From Vicia villosa (Eukaryota > Streptophyta > Magnoliopsida > Fabales > Fabaceae): a stretch of 64,000 bases of DNA. The stretch lies in the NCBI RefSeq assembly GCF_029867415.1, contig NC_081183.1:195145563-195209562 (forward strand), written 5' to 3'. The position numbers and the translations under genes were made by a program. Position 1 is the stretch's first letter. The number at the start of each line of letters is the position of its first letter. Positions 37,713-50,076 of this stretch are shown one piece after another. The notes under the pieces were generated by a model. That model was given only the letters and a program-made list of their open reading frames with translations. It did no database searches and was not told the origin of the DNA.

Positions 37713-39146
37713 TTAGGATCTCGGAGGTGGGAAGAATTGCGTACCAGCCATGAAAGCATTAAGAGGAGCTGGATAAAGAGATGAGTATTCAAATGGATTG
37801 TTAACATTTGTTGCGGTGGTTGTTATCAGATTCTGTTGATTTCCTTCACCGCCGCCGCCACCACCGCCAGAAGAACCCTCACCACCGGCATTTGCACTAG
37901 TGTAATTAACTTCAAGTCCTTGATCATAGAGAATTCCCTTGAAAACTCGTCCGCCTATGTTCACAGCAGTTTGATAAGCGTAACGCTCGTCTTGTGCATC
38001 CATTGCACTCACCTTCACACACCGGAACACCGCCGGTGAATTCAGCTCCGGTGGAAAATTCCCCAGCTCCAACCCTAATTTCAAAACAATCATAATCTAT
38101 GCATCAAAATCACAAAAAATTAAACCTAAATATTCTATACAGCTATCATTTTCAGGAATCAAAGAAAGAAAGAACCATTTACCTAACAATTTCATCTTCA
38201 CAGATGATTAAAAAAAAATAGAGAGAGAAAAAGAAGATGAAAAAAAAAAATAGATTAGAGTCTGAAGAAAGGAATGGATATATAGATTATATAGACCAAT
38301 TAGGTATCCTATTTATCATAGAAGACTAGAATTCCTCTCTTCGAGATCTCTATCAACAAGCTATATAGTTTGAAAAAATTTCACTGACCTAGCTATATAT
38401 CATAAAACTAAACACTAAAATTCAAACACTCGTGATTATTTTTTTATTTTCATTTTCTAAACTCTCTCTTTCTCTTTCAGTTATATATATTTTATATATA
38501 TACCTGTTGTAGTGATAGGTATTGGAGTACAAGCAAGAGAACCAGAAGCTCCTGCTGCAGAAGATTCGTTTGGATTTTCTCTGTGTCGTCTTGAAGAATG
38601 AAACTGTTGCTGTTGCTGATTTTGTTGCTGCAAAGATGAAAGCTGATGCTGCCGTTCACGGCGTTTCGCGGCGGGAACCCAAGTACTTTTCACATGAGTT
38701 TGACACTGAAACCCTCGACTCTTGCAACAAGTTCTGCATCTAAGATGAGGACAGTCTTTCTTCGCTTGGTTGCCGCAATCTTGACAGTTCATTCCGCCGC
38801 CGCTTAAACCACTGCCGGAAGACCTCATCACTGTTAATCCAAATCTAGTTGATTCATCAGAAAACGAAACGGAAACGTCGTCGTTTAAATTGTTTTCGTT
38901 TCTTCGACTAGTACTACCTCCACCTCCGACACCGAAGGAGTAAAAGTTGTTAAGATTTTGTTGATGATGAAAAGAAGTTTGATGTGGTTGTGGTTGCGGC
39001 CATATCTCGAATCCTTTGTTGTAGATCTCTTCGTTTCGGAAGAGAAACTGATTATTATTAGTGTTTCCACTGTTATTATTATTTTCTTCTTGCTCTCTAG
39101 CTTCTTCTTTTCCTCTTCCACTGCTTAGAGAGAAGAAACCTGCCAT
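37713..39146 (-). CDS. SHI/STY/LRP1-family (SRS) zinc-finger transcription factor
   Basis: Two exons on the minus strand, 39146-38504 and 38074-37713, with a 429-bp GT..AG intron, give 334 aa plus stop. Residues 121-151 ([20 protein letters not shown] onward) form the family's RING-like finger, spaced C-X2-C-X7-C-X-H-X2-C-X2-C-X7-C-X2-H, with [11 protein letters not shown] after it as the likely nuclear/DNA-binding basic stretch. Exon 2 holds the second conserved region, [11 protein letters not shown] followed by [19 protein letters not shown] (about 231-267). The family motif is usually IGGH; here it is IGGR. Low-complexity Asn, Gln and Gly runs occur at 22-33, 173-181 and in the C-terminal tail. 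The start MAGFFSL is the family's conserved N-terminus. SHI/STY/LRP1 proteins act in the nucleus and activate auxin-biosynthesis genes of the YUCCA type during organ development. Which member this is cannot be told from the sequence alone. All motifs are intact. Confidence 0.93.
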
Positions 39147-39320
39147 GTTGAATTGTAACAGAAAAGTGAAATGATCTTGTTCACCAATTCAGTTATAATT
39201 ATTATAACAATAACAATAACATCCATATCAGTAGAAAAGAAGAAGCTTCGAGAATCTTAAATTAGTTTTCAAGAGAGAGAGAGTATGTGTTTGATAAAGT
39301 TTTCTGTGTGTGATCAGAGA
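39147..39320 (-). promoter_or_regulatory. 5' leader/proximal promoter of the SHI/STY gene
   Basis: Upstream of the ATG the plus strand holds a purine repeat GAGAGAGAGA (39273-39283), a (GA)n/(CT)n tract on the sense strand, typical of leaders and proximal promoters of plant developmental genes. No clear TATA box could be fixed. Confidence 0.35.
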
Positions 39321-41459
39321 CTATAACCGTAATTTTCTTTGGTTTCAAGTCCAAATTAAGTAAGTTGTTTAGTTTAGGTTTGGTTATTAATTTTCACCCA
39401 CTCGTTCTTGTGTTAAAATAGAGAGATTTTTTTTTTTGTTGACTCTCACTCACTTTGTTACTGTGGCTAGTTCGTGTGGGGGTAAGTGAAGTTCTGGTCA
39501 GGGGATTTTTCTTTTTCTTTTCTTTTATTTTTTCAGCTTTTGAGGAGGAAAAACTATTTCTTAATCACAAAAAGTAAAAGAAAAGGAGAGGCAAGAATTA
39601 ATATTAATTTAAATATTTCATCCATAAAAGTAATTTTTACCTTTTAATGTAAAAATAAATTTTTTTCAACGGTATTTTTAACAATTATCTCGTAATCAAT
39701 TTTAATAAATTAATAAAATTAGTTTAATTAAAGTAAAATGTCTTATGTTAATATTATTGTATTTTTTAATTTAGATGAAAAATCTTAAACAAATTTATTA
39801 TATTTTATTGAAATTCAATATGCTCTGCGTGAATTATAAAGACTAATCCCTCAAATTTGATGTTAGAAGAGATCTGTTACCTTTTTAATTCAGTGCTCTT
39901 ATGTTCTTGTGTTAAATGACATTGATTTTGGAAACACAAGAAGTATTAGTTATTGATATTTTATATCATAAGACCATAGTTGAAAAAATGCAAGGTGTAC
40001 AAAATATATCATAATAAAACCGTCTTTGAAAAAGTGTAAGACATACTATTATAGTAAATTATAATCTATCATAATAAAATTATAGTTAAATATGATTTTT
40101 AATTAAATCGTAACTAAATAGAACTCAATTAATTAATATGATATTTTTAAAATTTTGAGATAGACATTTTTTTTATCTGATTAAGATTTTATCTAAGTGA
40201 TGTTAGGAATTCAAAACTATACGCTCATAAAAATTATTTAAAATGTACCAATGTTATGCTAATGTCTCATAAAATTTAAGAATAGTTAATGAGAAAAATA
40301 AAAGTGCATGTGTTATGTTTGTGTTTGTGTAATTATGCTGTGGTTTGTGTGTTGAAGTCCTTCCCTCGGCGCAATTATGGCACGGAATTAGTTTTCTCTG
40401 CTACGCCGCCATGATAACTGCACCCATCTACTATACTGTAGAAAACCATTTATGAATTGAAATCACAATAACTGAACCCATTTCTCTCTCTCTAAACACT
40501 GGCTAGTGGCTACTATTATTGCTGAGATTCGAATTCGAGTTCAAACTCAAACTCACACAGTGTTTATTATTATTGGTCGTATGCGTTCGTGTGAGGGAAC
40601 ATGAAAACCTGTAACGCTACAGTGATCTCTATGAGTTAGAGTTAATTACAGCCGTTTGATGATAAATCACTTTGGTGATTTGATTGTTAATGGATAAGAT
40701 TGTTCCACGTGTCGTGTCAGTGGCTTTTGCTTATTCGTCTTTACACCGGAAAACTCGGTGGTACTTTTTCTGAGCGAAGTCTCTATAATTAAGATTGATT
40801 TCTTGTTCCGGTTTTTTATGAAATGGAGTAATTGACAATAGTAGTAGCCGAGTGAGCAAATGCGTCACTCACACCACATGCACCTGCGTCCCTCATTCTA
40901 TCTCTTACGTCTCTATCATTCGTCAAATCTCACACTTCTTTATATCCAACGGCTCACACTTATACAATCCATCTCTTTTATAATTCATAATCATAGGTGG
41001 ATAAAAATATATTAAATTAAGCTTTGTGTCTAATTAAACTAAAATAGAAAGGAAATGTCCCAAACAATTTAAGATGTAATAATAGAAAATAAGTTGGACA
41101 TTGTGTGTATACTAGATTGTAAGGTGGTTCAATAAAAATTAAGATTTTGATTTTTATTTACAAATCAAGTTTATGTGATAGTATCAAAATTCTTATAATA
41201 ACAATGGTTCTCATCTTAAATTCAAGTTCATATTCGTGACTATGGGTCAGTTGATGATAATTATCTTTCAATTGTAATATTTGATCAGAAACCTCTTCTT
41301 TAGTTATAATTGAGAGAGTGTATCCAAGTATTTGGACGATCAAGTTAGTATGTGATTAGTATGTGATTGAGGTAGAAGATAAGTCAAGAATGAAATATGC
41401 TTTGAAACGTGGTGATGTGAGACTTATATAACTTTAAAGGTGTCATATTGATTGAAGGT
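39321..41459. other. Intergenic upstream region of the SHI/STY gene
   Basis: No coding frame is supported. The block 40340-40980 is less AT-rich and less repetitive than its surroundings. It contains CCACGTGTCG (about 40706-40715), an ABRE-like ACGTG core, and could be regulatory. The rest is AT-rich. Confidence 0.5.
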
Positions 41460-42300
41460 ATTTGAGGAGGATGGAGAAAGGTCATTGTTTCTTCGCTGCC
41501 TTCGAACTACAAAGAACACCTGCAAAATACTAAGATTTCACTTTTGGTACACATACCTTCTTGGACCCTAGAGCATTAATTCTAGAAGATCTAAGGTTGT
41601 TGCCTTTAGATCTTTTGAATTTGTCGAAACAAAATGGCTCTAAATGACCAACTATTTTACAATGTGAATTTATAAACCAGACGCTCTTTTTTTTGGTAAT
41701 CTATAACTTTACTAGGTTTTCTATCCTTTTTGAATCCTAGTCTACTTTTGTTTAAGAAAGACATTTCACTTGATAAGATCAAAGTTTTTCTTTCCCTTGG
41801 GTAAACTTACCTAGGGTCTCATGTAAATCAAGTGCTTTCTTTTTCAGGGAGACACGACTCCTACATTCTTTTCGTGAATTATTTATCTTAGTTATTTCTA
41901 TCATGAATGATTTATTTATTATTTCAAGACACCTTAAAGACTCCTTATGACCTAAGCTACATTCTCTCAGTTGTTCATAAGGTGGTTTAGTTACCTGAAC
42001 ATTACCTACCTCGTAGGTTGCCTTTAAGCAAACTCCATCTTCTTCATTGGAAGAAGGTTCTTCTATGTTTCTCTCGAAGGTTGATGTCTCTTGTCCTTTT
42101 CTTCTTTCAAATATATTGCTTGAACATACTTTTCATAGTTTTTTGAACATGTGGTTCCTTCATTTGATGTTGAATCTTTCGAATATCGTTCAACTACCAA
42201 GTATGTTCTTTCGAAGGATTCCACCAGATTTATTTGATAGGAAAATGATTCTTCATTTTTTGTTTCTTCATCTTTGAGCAATTGAACTAGTTAGCATCAT
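41460..42300 (-). pseudogene. SIRE-type copia gag C-terminal remnant
   Basis: Minus-strand frames contain DEETKNEESFSYQINLVESF and SKNYEKYVQAIYLKEEKDK, a charged, Lys/Glu-rich region like the extended SIRE gag. Nearer 41.6 kb comes a zinc-knuckle-like CKIVGHLEPFCF and then NALGSKKVCVPKVKS, resembling the (N/K)xxGPKKxWVPK string that precedes protease in SIRE elements. Several stops and frameshifts interrupt it. Assignment rests on a few motifs. Confidence 0.4.
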
Positions 42301-42889
42301 AAAGGTGACTTAAACTCTATGTCACATATGTTAGCATGAAACACCTTGTAAAGGGGGTAACCAGGTAATACCACTCCTTGAAGTTCTTCACACTATAAGA
42401 ATAAACCTCGAACATCTTGTTACTCTTCCTTAAGGAAATCATACTCTAATACCACACCAAATTGGTGAAACTGCATTGGGATCTAAAGAGATGAAAATAG
42501 TGTCAAGTTCGATACACTTCTCTTGTTCTCACATCAATACTTGAAGACTTTTATGTAAGCTCAACTCTCTGTGTGAAGTTTTGAATGAGAAATTTCAAGA
42601 TGATTTAGAATGTCCACCTCGAAGTCATTAAAAGGATATGAAAACCAGTAAAGGAAAACAAGCATTCATGAAGCGGGATGACGCACCCATCATACTTGTT
42701 GCATATAATTTTATTTATTTCAAGGGAAATACCCCATAATATAAAGAAGGACATGTAGAACCATGTGCTTGCGGGTATAATCAAGAAGTGATCTAAGTTG
42801 TTAAAACTCAAGGATATCAAATATTTAAGAAGCAACATTTTAACCTAGATGGTTGTAATGATGACAACCCCTAAAGTAGTAACAACACT

Positions 42890-44390
42890 TGAAGTGGTTT
42901 TGATGATAATAAGGAATAACGTCAAGAAGTTACTAAAGATAACTCAAATGGTCAAAGATGCACATTGTGTTGTAAAGACACAAGCATTTTCGTAAGTAAT
43001 GTGGCTAAATCCAACACACTTAAAATATAGAGAAGCCTCTCAATTTTTTTTATTAAAACATCGAGAAAAAGTTTTTGGAACCTAGCCAATTGACTTGGAA
43101 ATTGTCAAATTGATTATGACAAGGTTTTGAACTATCTAATCAATTACAACAAATACCTAATCAATTAGATAAGTGAAAATCAAGTCCATTATTGATTATG
43201 ACAGTCTCTTAATGAGTGGTAACAACTCTCTATCCAGGCCTTCTATTTTGGACAATAATAATCGATTATTTAAAGTACCTAATCGATTAAATTTGGGGCT
43301 TAATCGATTAGGACAATTAAAAGGCCCATAGATTGTTTTCCTTTTTACACTATTTCTTGTCCAATAAATAGAGAGATCGTCTACAAGTCAAATCATCTAG
43401 AAAAGGTGAAAACCTCACTTTTCCTTTCTCGCACTCTCTAAATTAATTCCAGTTTTTCACATATTTAAACCATAGTGCTTTAAGAGTGTTCTAGAGTTTA
43501 AGTGATGAATTTGTTTTGGGTGAGGGTTTTATTGTAACTTTACCAAGAGTAGTTTTCTCTTAAGTAAATCATTTATCCTTGGAAGTAATTATTTTGGTTT
43601 AGATTTAAACCATTTTTAAAAAGCTCTTGGTTTGGTTTTAGGAATAAATATAAATCTATGTTTGGTTCGCGAGCTTCGCCATTGGAGAAAAGCTCTCCTT
43701 TTGGGTTCGTAAAGAATAACCAAAAAAAATATTCACAATAGTTTTTGAGCTCAATCCTGGTGTAAATTTTCACTTGGTTTATGAGTTCAGCATATATAAA
43801 GCTCAGTGGTTTGAGATCATCTCGATAAAAATCTTAGTTCAGTCAGTGGCCAGTCCGTGTAAATCCTCGATTCTGTTCTAAGGATAGCTAATTCGAAACT
43901 CCATCTTGGTTCGAGATCAACATTGACAAAGTATGTAGACTAACTAGTTCAAGCCTATTTGCTATTTTGCGAGAAGACTAACCACTTCAAACAAGTTTTT
44001 TGTTTGGAGACTAAGCACTTCAAAATTTGTTCGTAGTTTGGTTAGAAGTCACCCTGAAACTTACTTTTCTTGAATAAGGGGGTTCATGGGTTTAACCTTC
44101 TAAAAGCTATTAAAAATTAATGTATACTTTTAAGATCAATTCTTGAGGAGAGGAGTAGGCCACTTTTTTAAGAACTAACCTCTATAAATCTCTAGTGTTT
44201 TATCTTTACCCTTATCTCTTTTATTTTCCGCTCAATTTCTTTACCTTTTATTTGCATTATTATTCAATTTTTTTGGTTATAATGTCTTTGAACTCTGATT
44301 TGGAAAATAAATTTTGTTTTAAACTATTATTTTTCAAACCTCTATAAAGGCATGTTTACTAGGACCGCCTTAATAAAGGCATGATCCAAA
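42890..44390 (+). mobile_element. Probable SIRE-type LTR, solo
   Basis: GGTTTTGATGATAATAAGG at 42894 resembles a SIRE LTR start. Several AATCGATTA/TAATCAATTA motifs follow (43130-43320), then CCAATAAATAGAGAG (TATA-like, 43361) and a pyrimidine-rich leader. No primer site or gag was found downstream on this strand. The gag remnant at 41.5-42.3 kb is in the opposite orientation, so the two need not be one element. The right end is approximate. Confidence 0.35.
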
Positions 44391-44949
44391 CAACACTTAT
44401 TGTCGAAGGAAAAAATGATATTCAATATCTCTTTATCTACCCACACTTTTGAGTTATCTTGTGTCATATTTTACGCTCCGGGACAAGAGTTATCCATTTT
44501 AAAAGGATTGATATAAATTTAAGATTCACATCCTTGTCGAAATTAATCTTTGAGAAGGAATTTTTCAAACGTTCAAGACAAGAAAGATCTAATCCCTATC
44601 ATATTTTCATAGTAAATATCGACACCAAACATTCCACCATCGATGGCAATATTCTCCTCCAAACCTTCTGTGAATCGCTTCTCCAAAATTCTTAGAAACT
44701 GAAACAAATATAGAAAAAAGAAAGGTTTTTAGGTGTTTCCTTGAATAATGTGAACTTACTAACTCACACATTATTTGTTCCACCACAGGAAAGGGCACAT
44801 GTATCAAAATGATGATCAGTAAGAGGATATTGACGAAGTTGAAAGAAGTCACAAATATAGAAGATAAGTTTTCAAGTTCCAGTATTGGTAAAAAGTGACA
44901 TGGTAACCTCAAGACTCCTCATATATTCTCCAATGAAGACGACTGTATG
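44391..44949. other. No gene recognised
   Basis: Short overlapping frames on both strands (44459-44695 plus, 44607-44912 minus) have no recognisable family motif. Confidence 0.5.
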
Positions 44950-45973
44950 ATCCACATTAATATCTCTTGGGAAACATGAAATAAACCCCCAATAGTAAAT
45001 ATCTTGCCTTAAATTTTTTAGAACACTTGAATTCCCTAGTTCGGGAAGACATCATTTTTGTTAAACATCGCTAATAACAAGGGAAATATTTAATTGCATG
45101 TTCCCAAATCCATTGATTTCCCATCAATGATCCTCTAATTCCTTTAACTAGAAGTCATACTGAAAGAATGTGTAACAAGCCATTGCTCTATGATTAAGAA
45201 CAAGGGCTTGTGGAGGTAACTATTCGGGGTCATTCATAAGGCCCACAATGAAACACCCAACAACAAGTTTCTCACATAGAAAGACACGTGGAGTAAGTGA
45301 GACCTCATCTCAATCGAGGACACGTGATTTCTACCTCTAACATATTTTCCACCATTGAATCTAATCAGACGACAACCCGCACAAGGCGTTGGATCTCATG
45401 AAGATTAGTTTAACCCCTAGCATTATATAACACTCAACATGCCCCATTTTAGGTATTATATCATTCACACATTCATGCAACTTTTTTACTCATTCACTAA
45501 CTTGAATGTTAGAATGTTTACCTTGCAGGTCTACTCTCGCTATGTCTTACTAAAAGCTCACTGATTCGACCTTTACATATTTTTAATTTTAGTTCAAAAC
45601 AATTACTGAAACTATTTACTCGGGGCCTATCATATCTTCCCATAGATCCTTCTTAATTACAATTTCGTCATTTGTTTCATTCGTTAATTTACAATTTGAC
45701 AAATTGTGTCAACCCTACTATAGTATTCCAATTGTTACAATCTATTGTCACTTTTTATTATATCCAACAAGTTTAAGTGTGTAAGGGTTACAAATATCAA
45801 GAAGAACAAGTGAAGCCACAATTTGTAGACAATTGTTCCAACTCATACTTGCTTAAATTATTTCTAGAAGTTCGTTAATTTTCATGGTTTTTTTAAATAA
45901 ATTAATCAATTTTTGTCTCTCTAAAGAATATATCATAGATAGTATCACTATGTATCGACATGAAAATGATAGG
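44950..45973 (+). repeat. ~1.05-kb direct repeat, left copy (LTR-like)
   Basis: Starts GATCCACATTAATAT and ends near CATGAAAATGATAGG. It pairs along its length with 48976-50076 at clearly diverged similarity. Internal features of Ty3/gypsy-type LTRs are visible: GCATTATATAAC (TATA) and GTTAGAATGTTTACCTTGCAGGT, like the conserved TTGGAGTG..TTGCAGGT string of some legume gypsy LTRs. LTR identity is inferred. Confidence 0.6.
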
Positions 45974-46059
45974 TTTACGGATTGAAAATAAATTATTCAA
46001 TATCTGCATAGAAAATATAGTGTACCAGCCAACCTTCATCATCGAACACATCATTTGAT

Positions 46060-47240
46060 GTAATCACACATTTTTGCAATCTTGCAGGCATATTTGTTGT
46101 TCTTTAAGGTATGCTTGTAGCTGCTTGACCTCTGACTTCTTCTTGTCAAACTTCTCTTTCAACTTCACTAGATGGTTCATCACACAGGACTTTCACTGAA
46201 TCCTTCTTGACGTTGTCTTTTCAATATCACTCATTCAACTCCTCTATAATCACATCTCTATTGATCACAACTTGCTTGTTCAAGGGATTGTACCCACCAG
46301 CCGGATGATATCCTATAACAATCATCTGGCTTGAATTGTTATCAAGTTTTCTTCTATACTGATCAGGCATATGTCTATGTGTTATGGCTCCAAACACCTT
46401 CATATGACTTAAGCTAGGCTTGACACCATACCAACATTATTTTCGTTTTATTCTTTCTAGCTTCTTAGTCTGACATCTATTCAGGGTGTATGTTGTAGTC
46501 GACACAACCACGCCTCATAACTCATTAGGTAAATGCTTGCCTTTTAACATACTTTTCACCATGTTCGTGATGGTTCTATTCTTCCTCTCTGCAGTTCCAT
46601 TTTGTTATGGAGTGTAGGGTGGCACCACCTTATGCACAATCCCTTCTTTCTCACATAATGCATCAAAATATTTTGGAACATATTCTCCACCACCATAAGT
46701 TATTAGAGTCTTGAGCTTTTGACCACTTTATCTCTCCATGATAGATTTAAATTTTGTGAATACCTCAAACACATGACTTTTCTACTTGATTAGGTATGTC
46801 CATAATTTTTTACTATAATAATATATGAACGTGACAATATATATGTTACCTCCAATCGAATATAACTGGATATGACCACACACATCAGAGTATATCACTT
46901 TAAGGATTGCCTTCTACTTACTTCCCGCATTTTTACTGAAGTTATTCTTCTTTTGCTTTGCCTGAACACATTCTTCACACGCTTCATTTGGAATGTCGAT
47001 TTAGGGTAAACCTGAAACCATGTTTTTTCTCTTCAAATCTCTGATGATTTTGAAGTTGAGATGGCCAAGTCTCTTGTGACATATCCATTCATCCCCACTA
47101 GCTGCAGTTTCCAAACACTTGTGTTCAATCACATTAAGTTTAATCTTGAAGGTTCTATTTTGAGACATTGGTGCCTTCAAGATTAATCTACCACATGGGT
47201 CGAGAAATCTCATCATCTTATCTTTTATTAACATTTTTTA
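46060..47240 (-). pseudogene. copia pre-integrase and integrase, with stops
   Basis: WICHKRLGHLNFKIIRDLKR and CEECVQAKQKKN form the zinc-binding domain. VIYSDVCGHIQ, an ITYGGGEYVPKYFDAL block (second Asp changed: family DGGGEY with preceding R.D, here ITYGGGEY) and PPYTP then stop then QNGTAERKNRT are the integrase core. SLSHMKVFGAITHRHMPDQ is the C-terminal region. In-frame stops occur after PPYTP and near KRK. Confidence 0.7.
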
Positions 47241-48364
47241 ATTATTCTCAGTCTGTTTCCTTATGGTGGGAAAATTACATTTCACACCTGGTATGTGCAA
47301 TACAATGGAAATTACTAACTTTTTGTCATCTTTCCTCATAATCAAAAGATTACCAATACTTTCAACAACTAGGGTATAGTCATTTACGAATTTCATAGTG
47401 TTCTTCTTTGAGGGACTCATTCTAACAAACCGATCTTTCCTTTCAATCATGTGTGATGAGCTTCCTGAGCCCAAGTACCATTGGTCCTTGAATATTCTTC
47501 ATATCTCGTTGTGACCATTAGGAACATCTCTTCTTCTTCTTCTTCTTCTTCTTCTTCTTCTTCTTCTTCTTCTTCTTCATGTTTTGCAAGCCTTGCATCA
47601 TTTTCTTGATTATTTCTTTTTGTTTTTAGGACAATCACTAGAATAGTGACCATACTTCTGAAAATTTTAACATTGAATATGACTCTCATCGGGTTTTCTT
47701 CTACCACCTCTTCCTCTACCTGCAACACCACCTCTGTGATCGCTTGGATTCGAGGTTCTTATCTTATTCAACTGATTTCCTTCTTGTTGGTTACCTCTAT
47801 TATTTGAGTTGTTGTAACCTCATCTTCCTTTATTGCCATTTTATCTTCCTTTATATTTATTTTCTTTTGTTGATTTCCCATGTAGAGCTTCATCACTTTT
47901 TGTCTTGCTTGGAGATCTTCAACCATTCTTTGAAGCTCTTCCTTTGTCACACTTGACAAATATTCAATTCTTTTATAGCTACTACCACATGATAAAATTT
48001 TGGAGTCAATGACCTCAAGATATTTTAAAATATTGATCTTGATGTCAACACTTCTCCATACGTCTTGATTTGATTTACTAGTTTCATACCCCTTGTGAAG
48101 AAATCAGCCACGCTTTCAATTTCTTTCATCTGAAGCAAACTCATACAATCTTTTACGATTTTGTAAGCTCACCTATTCCACCTTCTCTGCACCTCCAAAC
48201 AATTTTACCATAATGCCCCGTGCTTCATTCGCCGAGTCTACATTACCAACTTTCTCAAAGTTGTCCGAATCAACACATTGAGGAATTATAAAGAGAGCTT
48301 TATAATATTTCTTCCTCAAATATTTTTTGTGTAGAATTTTGTTCATATGTAGCATTCTCATCAA
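47238..48364 (-). pseudogene. copia gag and protease region
   Basis: Fragments: gag C-terminal part near 47.77-47.96 kb (MSSVTKEELQRMVEDLQARQ), the knuckle NFQKYGHYSSDCPKN with a lost first Cys pair, and the protease-region string GSGSSSHMIERKDRF (family: DSGCSxHM). A run of Glu codons (GAA/GAG) at 47529-47578 lies between gag and protease. Frames are broken throughout. Confidence 0.65.
47529..47578. repeat. (CTT)n / (GAA)n microsatellite
   Basis: About 17 CTT units on the plus strand. On the element's sense strand it reads as a poly-Glu run in the gag-protease linker. Confidence 0.95.
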
Positions 48365-48532
48365 TTGTTGTTACTCCATTCTTCACAAGATCTTAAATAT
48401 CTTGATAGCAGAAGACATCATTCATCTTTTTACACCAACTCTCATAATTCTTATCTTTCATGATTGAAAGATTAGCTGAAAAGTGTATGTTCAGATGATT
48501 CATCGTACTATGCTTCCCAAGGATCACATCCA

Positions 48533-48545
48533 GTCTCCGATACCA
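48533..48545 (-). other. Copia primer-binding site
   Basis: On the minus strand CTGGTATCGGAGAC follows the LTR end after two bases. It matches the initiator-Met primer site of copia elements (TGGTATCAGAGC) at most positions. Confidence 0.65.
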
Positions 48546-48547
48546 GA

Positions 48548-48974
48548 TGCTTGAATTAACCCCATACGTGGAGATTATCCGAATTAATCTTGATGAACAA
48601 GAATCAATATTTCTTATTGATCACTCTTCTTGTTCTTCACTCTTCCCTCGAGTGTTTCAATCATTCCTTTATTGCAAGGTGATTTAGATGCGCAAAGATT
48701 ATGAGGGAAGATAATTTGATAGATAAAGGAGAAAGATGAAAATTAAGATTTTGGGAGAAAGGGGAAGAAGATGAAATAGAGTATGTAGATTTTCTCTCTG
48801 ATTTAAACTAGAAATTTTATATTCATCTTTTTTCTTCTCAGCAAACAGCTGTTAAGTCCAACTCTGTTAAAGTACACTTCTTTGACAACTACTTGTTGTA
48901 CTCGAGTCTCTGTGGAATACAGTTAATACAGACTCCGTCGAATATTTCTTTGACACAGAATTACATATTCAACA
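48548..48974 (-). repeat. 5' LTR of the minus-strand copia remnant
   Basis: On the minus strand it starts TGTTGAATATGTAATTC and ends TTAATTCAAGCA, 427 bp, directly before the primer site. Its style (TTCGAC and GTTAACAG-type strings) resembles the LTR at 16945-17276. Confidence 0.65.
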
Positions 48975-48975
48975 A

Positions 48976-50076
48976 GATCCACATTAGTATATGTTGGAAA
49001 GCACAAACAATAACCCCAATAGTCAAGATCTTACCTCAAACTATTTAGAACACTTGAATGCCCTATTACAAGAAGACATCATTGTTGTTAAACATAGGGA
49101 CTAGCGTGGAAGTTCCCCTACGAAAAATTCGCTAATCATGAGGGAGATTTGTAATTGCATGTTCCCAATGTCATTGATGTCCCATTAAGGCTCTTCCACT
49201 TCCTTCTTCTAGAAGCCGAACTGAAGGCATGCATAACAAACCTGTGGGACAACTGTTTAGGGTCGTTTGCAAGGCCCACAATGAAAGATCCAACAACAGG
49301 CATCACTCAAAAATACGCGTGGAACAACTTCTCCTCAGCCGAGGACACGTGACTCCGGCCTACAACACATTTTTCACAATTGAATCTAATCGAACAACAA
49401 TCCACATGATGTGTAAGATTTCACGAAGATGGTTCTAACCGCTAGCATTATATAACGCTCAACATACACCATTTCAAATACTCTTTCATTCATGCACTCA
49501 TACTATTTTTCACTGATTCATTAATTTAGGCGTTGGAGTGTTGCCCTTATAGGTCCACCCCACTCTGCAGAACAAAAAACTCATTATACCGTATCAAAAC
49601 TCGGTTTCATTTTGATCTCCACTTATTTATAGTTTGAGTTCAAAACAATTGCAAAAAGTATTTAATCGGGGCCTACAATCTGACCATAAATCTTTCTAAA
49701 ACTATTTCCAATTGTTACAATTTGTCATTTAATTTCATTCGTTGATTTGCAGTTGGACAAATTGTGTTGACCCTTCTCTAGTATCCCAATTGTTTCGATC
49801 TATTGTCACTTATTATTATGTCCAACAATTAAGTGTGTAAGAGTTAAACTATCATGACGAACAAGTGAAGCCATAAACTTGGGACAATTGAACCCGTGAT
49901 CTGTTTTATAATGCAAGGAGTATTTCTTAAAAAATTTATTCCAACTCATACTTGCCTAAATCATTTCCAGAAATCCGTTAACTTTCATGGTTTTTCTGAA
50001 TAAATTAATCGGATTTTTGTCTCACAAAAGAATATGTCACAGATGTTATCACTATGTATCAACATGAAAATGATAG
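48976..50076 (+). repeat. ~1.05-kb direct repeat, right copy (LTR-like)
   Basis: Partner of 44950-45973. It starts GATCCACATTAGTAT directly beside the copia LTR and ends CATGAAAATGATAGG. It carries an extra ~65 bp (about 49888-49945) missing from the left copy. It has GCATTATATAACGC and GCGTTGGAGTGTTGCCCTTA, a clearer form of the gypsy LTR motif. Confidence 0.6.

Larger units (their letters stand above)
46010..48974 (-). mobile_element. Ty1/copia remnant, truncated before reverse transcriptase
   Basis: Minus-strand order: LTR (48974-48548), primer site, gag with a Glu-rich microsatellite run, zinc knuckle remnant, protease-region, pre-integrase and integrase, ending in the hinge (NMPARLQKCVITSNDVFDDE, about 46.06 kb). 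Reverse transcriptase and the 3' LTR are absent. The peptides are close relatives of the plus-strand copia at 51371-54188 (compare MRKDDKKLVISIVLHIPG with MRKDGKRSVISNVLYIPD), so both come from one family. Confidence 0.8.

Noticed and set aside
38522..38743. Plus-strand and third-frame ORFs over the SHI/STY gene (also 37836-38039 and 38885-39121)
   Set aside because: Antisense or out-of-frame shadows of the two real exons.
42605..42838. 77-aa hydrophobic minus-strand frame
   Set aside because: Could be a membrane-like peptide by chance; flanked by retroelement remnants and not matched to any family I know.
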